The notes beneath the pieces are model-generated. The model worked only from the letters and a program-made list of their open reading frames with translations, made no database searches and was not told where the DNA came from. From DATKHR01 sp035939575 (GTDB lineage Bacteria; Acidobacteriota; Vicinamibacteria; Vicinamibacterales; CAVVIG01), in contig DASZFS010000084.1 of NCBI GenBank assembly GCA_035939575.1, forward strand, positions 1-19,021: a stretch of DNA of 19,021 nucleotides. The letters run 5' to 3'. Position 1 is the first letter of the stretch. Each line of letters starts with the position of its first letter. Shown here one piece after another: positions 13,942 to 19,021 of this stretch. Both the position numbers and the translations under genes were made by a program.

Positions 13942-14263
13942 CATGAAACAACAACGCCGGCCGCCCAACGCGGTCTTCCGCGCCCTGGCCGATGAGACAC
14001 GGCGCGGGATCCTCGAATTCCTCCGCGCGGGCCCGCGCACCTCGGGCGAGATCGCCGGCCAGTTCCATTCGAGCTGGCCCACCATCTCGCGTCACCTCGC
14101 CGTCCTCCGGGCCGGCGGCCTGGTCGTCGCCGAGCGCAAGGGCCAGGCGATCTACTACGAGCTGAACACATCGGTCTTCCAGGATCTGATCCAGCACCTG
14201 GTGGGCTGGATGCAGCCGGCTCGACCCGCGGCGCCGGCCCGGCGCCGCGCACAGGAGGCCTAG
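13934..14263 (+). CDS. sdpR: SdpR-type ArsR-family repressor
   Basis: 109 residues from ATG 13934, or 106 from ATG 13943. The wording FRALADETRRGILEFLRAG, then TSGEIAGQFHSSWPTISRHL and AVLRAGGLVVAERKGQAIYY, then ELNTSVFQDLIQHLVGWM is close to Bacillus SdpR. The helix-turn-helix is at about 37-64 and the wing at 65-78. The metal-binding Cys set of classical ArsR is absent, which also fits SdpR. In Bacillus, SdpR represses sdpRI and is captured by SdpI once SdpI binds the SDP toxin. Here sdpI follows 4 nt after the stop. TAATAT 7 nt before the second ATG favours 13943 as the start of a leaderless message. Confidence 0.85.
   Translation: MLSMKQQRRPPNAVFRALADETRRGILEFLRAGPRTSGEIAGQFHSSWPTISRHLAVLRAGGLVVAERKGQAIYYELNTSVFQDLIQHLVGWMQPARPAAPARRRAQEA
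14227..14249 (+). repeat. GC-rich hairpin just before the sdpI ribosome binding site
   Basis: CGCGGCGCC (14227-14235) and GGCGCCGCG (14241-14249) pair perfectly around a 5-nt loop. It lies inside the end of sdpR and ends 3 nt before AGGAGG (14253-14258). It may tune translation of sdpI, but GC-rich Ala/Arg codons could also create it by chance. Confidence 0.4.
14253..14258 (+). promoter_or_regulatory. ribosome binding site of sdpI
   Basis: Perfect AGGAGG, 9 nt before ATG 14268 and overlapping the last codons of sdpR, which fixes the sdpI start. Confidence 0.75.
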
Positions 14264-14267
14264 CGAC

Positions 14268-14921
14268 ATGGCGGCCACTCGGCACATTCACGCGCGCTCG
14301 ATCGCGGTGCTGGCGGCGGGCTACGTCGTCGGCTTCGCCGCGTACCCGAATCTCCTGGGTCCGTTCCTCGACCAGGCGCGCTTCGCGCGCGTCCTGGTCG
14401 CGTTCACGCTCCCCACGACCGCGCTCGTGATCTACTCGCTCTTCCGCAGTCTCTGGAGGCACGATCGCGTCCGCAGCGGAAACGGCGCCTTCGAACACAC
14501 CTACCACGCCATTGTTCTGCGCGTGCTGCTGTTCGTCCTCGCGCTCCACACGCTGGTGGTGATCGAGTTGACCGGCGCGCTGAGCGCCGTCGGCCTCGAC
14601 ACGTCTCCGGGGCGCGCCACCTCCGCGGGCCGAGCGGTCGTGGTCCTGCTCGGCGTCGTGCTGGTTGCGATCGGGAACCTCCTGCCCCGGACACGGCCGA
14701 ACGTCGCCGTCGGCGTCCGGACGAAGCGGACGCTGAGCAATCCGCTGCTCTGGCAACAGGTGCACCGCGCGGGCGGCTACACGACGGTCGCGCTCGGGAT
14801 CGTCATCGCCGTCACCGGTCTCGTGCTGACGCACACGACCATGGGGGCCGTCGTCAGCGCCGCTGCGCTCGCTGCCGCGATGACGGTTATCGTCTCGTAC
14901 CGCAGGTATGCGCGCGCCTGA
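14268..14921 (+). CDS. sdpI: SdpI-family membrane protein (immunity/signal sensor type)
   Basis: 217 residues. Six transmembrane segments lie at about 11-29, 40-60, 83-103, 121-139, 171-189 and 194-211. The SdpI signature is at 135-172: IGNLLPRTRPNVAVGVRT, then TLSNPLLWQQVHRAGGY. In Bacillus, SdpI protects the membrane from the SDP toxin and recruits SdpR to the membrane when toxin is present. The sdpR-sdpI order and the 4-nt gap match that operon. No sdpABC genes are in the window, so here it may sense an outside peptide or another signal. The next small gene overlaps its end by 14 nt. Confidence 0.85.
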   Translation: MAATRHIHARSIAVLAAGYVVGFAAYPNLLGPFLDQARFARVLVAFTLPTTALVIYSLFRSLWRHDRVRSGNGAFEHTYHAIVLRVLLFVLALHTLVVIELTGALSAVGLDTSPGRATSAGRAVVVLLGVVLVAIGNLLPRTRPNVAVGVRTKRTLSNPLLWQQVHRAGGYTTVALGIVIAVTGLVLTHTTMGAVVSAAALAAAMTVIVSYRRYARA

Positions 14922-15099
14922 ACCACCGGCGATCAACCGGCGCCGAATCCTGTGGGCCGGACCATTGACCGTCCTTGCGGCGGCTGCTGCCGTTCTCGTC
15001 GTGCGCGTAGCCGCCGTTATAAGCGGCCTGCTGGCCGCGGACAACAGGGCGTCACCGCGGGTCGTACACATCCGGTGCAAACAGGTAAATTCCGCGTAA
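14908..15099 (+). pseudogene. truncated DUF6069-like membrane protein
   Basis: 63-codon frame starting inside the end of sdpI. Residues 11-37 (RRRILWAGPLTVLAAAAAVL, then VVRVAAV) look like the first helix of DUF6069-type proteins, which normally have four helices and about 130 residues or more. After about residue 43 the frame continues as a non-membrane tail (NRASPRVVHIRCKQVNSA) that resembles nothing, so the gene seems cut near 15035. Whether the short product is made is unknown; the overlap with sdpI would couple its translation. The family call is from the wording of one helix only. Confidence 0.45.
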
Positions 15100-15130
15100 C
15101 TCGGCCGTTTGAGGTCGATTCCGACGCGAG

Positions 15131-15163
15131 TTTCCACAGCATTTCCACACCGTTTCCACAGCG
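15131..15163 (+). repeat. three tandem 11-bp TTTCCACA repeats
   Basis: TTTCCACAGCA (15131-15141), TTTCCACACCG (15142-15152) and TTTCCACAGCG (15153-15163), one helical turn apart. A fourth related site, TTTTCCACA (15263-15271), fits the loose DnaA-box form TTWTNCACA. The stretch 15100-15290 holds no gene that I can support. TTCCGCG (15090-15096) and CGCGGAA (15166-15172) are inverted around the array. It could be an iteron-like or DnaA-binding site, or the end of a lost insertion element. Confidence 0.55.
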
Positions 15164-15290
15164 GTCGCGGAAATCTTGCGTCGAGCACGCGGGGGCGTGA
15201 CCTAAACAGCCGGCGGCACTTCGGGCGGTTCGCCCGTGAAATCCTCGCGTGGTTCGCTTACGTTTTCCACAGGCGCATCCTCCGGTCTCT

Positions 15291-16307
15291 TCAGCTGTCG
15301 CGCCAGGCGAATGCCAGCGCGAGAAACCCGGCGCCGAGGAGGCCGCCTGTCAGGAGGGACTCCGTCGAATGACGCATGGCGCCGCTCAAGAAGGTGAAAG
15401 CGGAGACCACGAAATAGGCTCCCAGGGCGGCGTGCGCACCAGCCGGAAGCCGCAGGAAATCGCGTGTGCGGTTGAGCGCGGCCAGCGACAGGGAGATCAT
15501 CGCCGCCGCGCCGAAGTACACGAGCGCGGGGACGCGAAAAGCCGCGAGCAGGATCAAGCTCAGTACACACGCCAGATACGAGACCGCGCCGAGTGCGAAT
15601 GCGGGCGCGGGGTGCAGGATCCGCGGTGAAGCGGTGCGGGGCGCTCGATGCCGAACGCGAGAGGCCAGCCAGAGCAGAACAATCATGGCGGCCAGGCACG
15701 CGAGCATCTGCGGGTGAGGTCTGCGCGCGAAGGCGACAAAGGCCACCAGGCCGATCAGCAGGGACGTGAGGGCCAGGAACACGCGGCTGCCCAGCCAGTA
15801 CCGGTGCTCGCACGTCGGAAACCCGCGTGACACCAGCGCGATCGGAAACATCACGGCCAGGAATGCATGCCAGGGGACGATCAACACGATCCAGGAGAGG
15901 TTGAAGCCGCCGGCGACCAGGTAGCGATCGAATCTGTCGATGGGAACGTGATCCGCGCGAATCAGCGTCTGTGCAACGAGTCCTTCGTTGAGAACGCCGT
16001 AGGCCAGTCCCAGGAGAAACAGGCCGATGACGGGAAGGCGCCAATGGAGAGCGAGCTCACGAATGATGACAAGGGGAAGGCTGTAGGCAAGAAGCTACAG
16101 AGCCGCGGTACGGGGATTCAGAAGGACGTGCGCCGGTGTGTTCCCGGACACGATTTCGGTGAGCACGGGCGCGATGGCCGCGAGTGTGAGAAGGGCGCGG
16201 CGGCAGGATGTTGGACCTGAAGAGTTTGGGCGCGGACTGACGCCGGGCTCAGAACGCACCACGTTCGGCCCGCCGTCAACGCGGTCGGAACCGCGCGTTG
16301 GCCTCAT
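15291..16307 (-). pseudogene. multispanning membrane protein interrupted by an in-frame amber codon
   Basis: One minus-strand frame codes for a membrane protein on both sides of a TAG at 16095-16097. Before it comes LTLAAIAPVLTEIVSGNTPA, then HVLLNPRTAAL. After it comes LLAYSLPLVIIRELALHW, then GLFLLGLAYGVLNEGLVAQT and GGFNLSWIVLIVPWHAFLAV, continuing to AFAWRDS. Together these match a family of unassigned actinobacterial and acidobacterial membrane proteins ('PVLTELLSGNTPP...LIRELA...GLAYGI.NEGL..KT...VPWHA'), with about 8-9 helices. The start is uncertain: ATG 16307 overlaps the SGNH gene, and GTG 16262 or 16259 are options. A restart at GTG 15887 would give only the last 198 residues. It is most likely a recent nonsense mutation, because no other damage is seen. 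Confidence 0.7.
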
Positions 16308-16971
16308 CGGCTGCGCGCTGCAGCAGCGCGGCCTGATCAGCCGAGAGCACGATCGAGGGGAACGCGCCAGACGGGGACTCGAGCGTGCGCGGCAACCCGA
16401 TCGGCGAGCGACCGGTCAACTGCTGATACATCACGAGCGCTGCGACGTAGGTCCCCATCGGCGACGGATGCAGCCCGTCATCGCCGTAGAGCGCCAGATG
16501 CGAATCGTGTCGCCATGCGGCTCGCCACGCGTCGCCGACGGGAAGCACCAGCCCGTGGACGAGCGCGGCCGCTCCCGAGTACGAGCGGCTGACGGCTTCG
16601 AAGTCACCCGCCCGCTGCGTGGACGGCCAGACCATGTAAGTCGCGGTCTTCGCACCGACCGCGCGCGCTCTCGCGTCGAACCGCCTGACGTAATCGTTCA
16701 GCAACAGACGCGACTCAGGGAGAGCCGACGGACCCTGCTGCAACACGACGACAGACCAGCCGCCTGTCGCGATGGCGCGCGCCGCGTCGCCGCGATTCCA
16801 GTGATCTTCGAGGCTGTAATCCGGGAAGGCGACCGTGCGGCTTTCGATGTGCTCACCCCCGCCACGCGCCAGCGCCTCGACCATCGCGGGCAGACCGTTT
16901 GCGGCGGTCAGGCTGTTGCCGATGAACAGCACGCGAATCGTGACCGCCGCTGCCGCGAGGAGGACGTGCAA
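16276..16971 (-). CDS. SGNH/GDSL-type hydrolase
   Basis: 231 residues from TTG 16971. Block I is VLFIGNSLTAANGLP, with nucleophile Ser20. Block V is DDGLHPSPMGTY, with the catalytic pair Asp165 and His168. VVVLQQGPSALP (75-86) is the middle block, with Gln79 in place of the usual oxyanion Asn. The fold is that of esterases and acetylhydrolases; the substrate cannot be told. The first 12 residues (MHVLLAAAAVTI) are too short for a secure signal peptide but could be one. CATAAT lies 9 nt before the TTG, so the message may be leaderless. Its 3' end overlaps the possible ATG of the interrupted membrane gene by 32 bp. Confidence 0.88.
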   Translation of the reverse strand: MHVLLAAAAVTIRVLFIGNSLTAANGLPAMVEALARGGGEHIESRTVAFPDYSLEDHWNRGDAARAIATGGWSVVVLQQGPSALPESRLLLNDYVRRFDARARAVGAKTATYMVWPSTQRAGDFEAVSRSYSGAAALVHGLVLPVGDAWRAAWRHDSHLALYGDDGLHPSPMGTYVAALVMYQQLTGRSPIGLPRTLESPSGAFPSIVLSADQAALLQRAADEANARFRPR

Positions 16972-16980
16972 TATGCGACT

Positions 16981-16986
16981 ATTATG
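16981..16986 (-). promoter_or_regulatory. -10-like box of the SGNH hydrolase gene
   Basis: CATAAT on the minus strand, 9 nt before the TTG start. No clear -35 is seen. Confidence 0.35.
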
Positions 16987-17059
16987 AATCGTGTCGGCGG
17001 ATCCCGACGTCTAAGTTGCCTGCGACCCTCGAGGCACGGACATTCGAGGGGTGTCAAAT

Positions 17060-17065
17060 GGAGGA
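17060..17065 (+). promoter_or_regulatory. ribosome binding site deciding the start at 17070
   Basis: GGAGGA lies 4 nt before ATG 17070. It overlaps the in-frame ATG at 17058, so 17070 is the better start. Confidence 0.65.
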
Positions 17066-17069
17066 CCGC

Positions 17070-17618
17070 ATGAGAGGAATCATCCTGGTCGGACTCGGCG
17101 TGCTGGCGGTCTCGGCCGGCGCACTCGCCCAGACGGCGGACGAGAGCACTGAGCGGGCGCTCGCCGCCGCGCCGCGCCAGATGCGCGACGCGGCGACCGT
17201 CATCAAGTGGAAGCCCGACAACACTTACGATACGGTGAAGAAGGGCACCAATCGCCTGGTCTGCTACGACCGATCCGGTGAGCCGGGACGCCAGCCGTTC
17301 GCGGTGCAGTGCACCAGCGTGGCCAACCTGGATCGCGTTGCCCAGAACCGGAAATTCGAGGCGATGACCGACAAGGCCGCGAGACAAGCGGCCATAGACG
17401 CGGCCGAGAAGGACGGATCCCGGAAGAAGCCTGAATTCGGCTCTGTCTGGCTCACCATGAACGGCCCCGACATGGCACACGCCCGGATACACACGACGAT
17501 CGCTGTGCCGGGCGCCACCAGCCAGTCACTGGGCCTGCCGGAAACTGGCGCCCAGGGTGGCGTGTGGATCATGAACGCCGGCACCAGCACGGCGCACCTC
17601 ATGACGCCGGGCAGCTAA
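17070..17618 (+). CDS. secreted protein of unknown function
   Basis: 182 residues from ATG 17070. Residues 1-20 (MRGIILVGLGVLAVSAGALA) are a signal peptide, cleaved before or at QTADE. The mature part reads APRQMRDAATVIKWKPDNTY, RLVCYDRSGEPGRQPFAVQC with two Cys that could form a disulfide, GSVWLTMNGPDMAHARIHTT and a C-terminal GGVWIMNAGTSTAHLM. Spaced glycines and alternating hydrophobics suggest a beta-rich soluble periplasmic protein. I recognise no family. It is divergent from the SGNH hydrolase and ends before a 143-bp stretch in front of the MFS gene end. Confidence 0.75.
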   Translation: MRGIILVGLGVLAVSAGALAQTADESTERALAAAPRQMRDAATVIKWKPDNTYDTVKKGTNRLVCYDRSGEPGRQPFAVQCTSVANLDRVAQNRKFEAMTDKAARQAAIDAAEKDGSRKKPEFGSVWLTMNGPDMAHARIHTTIAVPGATSQSLGLPETGAQGGVWIMNAGTSTAHLMTPGS

Positions 17619-17715
17619 CTGGAGTAACGCTTTGGACCCGAACCTGTCGACGCGATTGCCGTAACGAATTCCCGGGCACGATCACTAAGGGAAGGCGCTC
17701 CGAAAGGAGTGGGGC

Positions 17716-17850
17716 ATGAGGCTGTTGACGGTTCGGGTTCTCGCGATCCTGGCCCGCGCGCTTACCGCTGCATCTCTTCCGGCGGCCGGATGGCGACGAA
17801 CGCCTTGTAAAGCGCCAGGTCGTAAACGATCTTCAGGGTGCCGGCGATGA
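17716..17850 (+). CDS. possible 44-residue ORF or cut-off gene start with strong ribosome binding site
   Basis: AAAGGAG (17703-17709) lies 6 nt before ATG 17716. The frame gives MRLLTVRVLAILARALTAAS and then a Lys/Arg-rich tail (LPAAGWRRTPCK...) that overlaps the end of the MFS gene on the other strand, stopping at TGA 17848. The first 20 residues look like a signal peptide or signal anchor; the rest looks like antisense shadow. It may be the surviving start of a gene cut at about 17760. Low confidence. Confidence 0.25.
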   Translation: MRLLTVRVLAILARALTAASLPAAGWRRTPCKAPGRKRSSGCRR

Positions 17851-19021
17851 AAAACGGCAGGTTGATCAGTGCGGGCCGGGCGAACATGAAGCCGACGAAG
17901 AGCGGGCTGATCGCCGCGCCGGTCGTTCGCGCCACGCCGGTGATGCCGGCCGCCGCGGATCGTTCTTCCGGACTCACGACGGCCATGATGTAGGACTGCC
18001 GCGTCGGCACGTCCATCTGGCTGATGCTGAACCGGATCAGCAGCACGAGGATGGCCAGCGGCAGCGTCGGCATCAGCGGCACCAGGATCAGCAGGATGTT
18101 CGACGGCAGATGCGTCGCAACCATCGTCCTGATCAGGCCCCAGCGCGCCGCAAGCCGCGATGCCAGCAGGGCGGAAATGCCCGCGAAGATGTTGGCCCAG
18201 AAAAAGATCGCGCCCAGCGTTCCAGGGTTTACACCAAACCGCAGGTAGAACCAATACGCTGCGAAGCTCTGGACGACGAAGCCACCCCCGAACGCGTCCA
18301 GAGCGAAGAGCGCCGACAGCTTGACGACGACGTCGCGCGATCGGTCGAGTCCGGAAAGGCCGGCGAACGTCGCCCGAAACACCTGCCTCTCGCCAAGCGT
18401 GGCCGCCTCGGCGGCGGGCGACAGACGGGAGAAAAAGATCGCCAGGAGCGCACCGAGCAATGCATACAGCACCACGACCATCCGGTAGCTGCTCACCGGC
18501 GGCAGAGCCGTCTGCTGCAACACGCGCGTCACGCTGCCTCCGGCGAGAGCGCCGATCGCGGTCGCGACGGATCCCGTGAGCGTGTACCACGCAAACACCT
18601 CGGTCCGGATCCGGTCGGTCACGACGTGGGAGAGCGCCGCCTGCTCGATTGACAGGAACGGTCCGACCTCATTGCCGCTCGGGCTGATGACGCCAATGGT
18701 CCCCGCGAGAACCAGCAGCCAGAGTTGCCGCGTTGATGCAAAGACCAGCCCGGCGCCGACCATCAGCAGCGCGCCGACGACGAGCATCCGGCGCCGTCCG
18801 ATGCGATCGGCGCGAGTCGTGAGGTAGAGCGAGACGACGGTGTCGCCGATGAGCGTGAAGGTCAGCAACAGGCCCGTTTGCGGCTCGGTCAGCCCGATGC
18901 CGATGAGATAGAACACCAGCACGACCGACAGGGAGCCATATGCGAAGAGCCGGACAAATCGCGTGGCGAAGAGCAGCCAGGCATCGCCCGTGAGTTGCCG
19001 AAGCGCCGTCGGGATCTTCAC
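17762..19021 (-). CDS. MFS transporter (start at or beyond window edge)
   Basis: At least 419 residues with twelve hydrophobic segments. Motif A is DRIGRRRMLVVGA (72-84) in the loop between TM2 and TM3. The second half starts near SALFALDAFGGGFVVQSFAA and contains a short motif A relative (SRLAARWGLIRTMV). The loop SQMDVPTRQSYIMAVVSPEE, then RSAAAGITGVARTTG in TM10-11 is typical of the MFS drug/sugar-exporter-like group. The substrate is unknown. The GTG at 19019-19021 is a plausible start, but it lies on the window edge, so upstream codons cannot be excluded. Transcribed leftwards, alone. Confidence 0.92.
   Translation of the reverse strand: MKIPTALRQLTGDAWLLFATRFVRLFAYGSLSVVLVFYLIGIGLTEPQTGLLLTFTLIGDTVVSLYLTTRADRIGRRRMLVVGALLMVGAGLVFASTRQLWLLVLAGTIGVISPSGNEVGPFLSIEQAALSHVVTDRIRTEVFAWYTLTGSVATAIGALAGGSVTRVLQQTALPPVSSYRMVVVLYALLGALLAIFFSRLSPAAEAATLGERQVFRATFAGLSGLDRSRDVVVKLSALFALDAFGGGFVVQSFAAYWFYLRFGVNPGTLGAIFFWANIFAGISALLASRLAARWGLIRTMVATHLPSNILLILVPLMPTLPLAILVLLIRFSISQMDVPTRQSYIMAVVSPEERSAAAGITGVARTTGAAISPLFVGFMFARPALINLPFFIAGTLKIVYDLALYKAFVAIRPPEEMQR

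Noticed and set aside
13929..15188. Minus-strand open frame of 419 codons opposite sdpR-sdpI
   Set aside because: Arg/Pro/Gly/Asp-rich sequence without fold features, antisense to well-recognised genes; GC-rich shadow.
15131..15271. Chromosomal replication origin
   Set aside because: Three of the four TTTCCACA-type sites differ from the DnaA box at two positions, and there is no dnaA, dnaN or AT-rich unwinding region nearby.
15202..16044. 280-codon minus-strand frame with an acidic tail (PVENVSEPREDFTGEPPEV)
   Set aside because: The body is an out-of-frame reading of the membrane protein; the acidic tail alone, after the membrane protein stop, is too short to call a gene.
16138..17073. 311-codon plus-strand frame opposite the SGNH hydrolase
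   Set aside because: Arg-rich antisense reading; the other strand has catalytic motifs in proper order.

Overview
The window is high-GC DNA with the gene content of an Acidobacteriota chromosome, probably class Vicinamibacteria. The basis is the PadR regulator joined to a long ADOP-type MacB/FtsX permease, an ECF sigma factor of the acidobacterial X6 type, a DUF5916 outer-membrane protein and a TPR signalling protein. This placement rests on recognised families, not on a marker gene. No rRNA, tRNA, CRISPR array or transposase gene was seen.

Layout. 1-1359 (+): C-terminal part of a TPR protein, with a weak terminator. 1458-1898 (+): small exported protein with a C-terminal membrane anchor. 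2014-2595 (-): ECF sigma factor. 2673-3362 (-): three-helix membrane protein of unknown role. 3310-4087: a decay zone with an AT-rich inverted repeat, a broken SAP-like gene and a truncated, frameshifted beta-propeller gene. 4093-5012 (-): a LolA-like periplasmic protein closely followed by a small CPMC membrane protein. 5191-8222 (+): padR and the ADOP permease, overlapping at ATGA, behind a promoter whose spacer holds a long inverted repeat.

8292-13862 (-): a run of genes transcribed leftwards. In transcription order it is ABC ATPase, ABC-2 permease, CBM9-like/DUF5916 outer-membrane barrel, SAM methyltransferase and carboxymuconolactone-decarboxylase-like protein; a small membrane protein then follows with its own -10 box. 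Divergent from this run, 13934-14921 (+) encodes an SdpR-type ArsR repressor and an SdpI-family membrane protein. The shared intergenic region carries GCTAA repeats at an 8-bp period. No SdpC-type toxin gene is visible. A truncated DUF6069-like membrane gene follows, then a non-coding stretch with three 11-bp TTTCCACA repeats.

15291-16307 (-): a multispanning membrane protein interrupted by one in-frame amber codon. 16276-16971 (-): SGNH/GDSL hydrolase. 17070-17618 (+): secreted protein of unknown role. 17762-19021 (-): MFS transporter reaching the right edge.

Themes. Most recognisable genes act at the envelope: export, outer-membrane barrel, lipoprotein-carrier fold, permeases and immunity-type membrane proteins under small local repressors. 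Several start codons lie only 7-10 nt behind a -10-like hexamer, which suggests leaderless transcripts. At least four genes are broken or truncated (SAP-like, propeller, DUF6069-like, amber-interrupted membrane protein), so the region is being remodelled. The best candidate for an undescribed functional unit is the divergent sdpRI / ABC exporter / DUF5916 / methyltransferase block.
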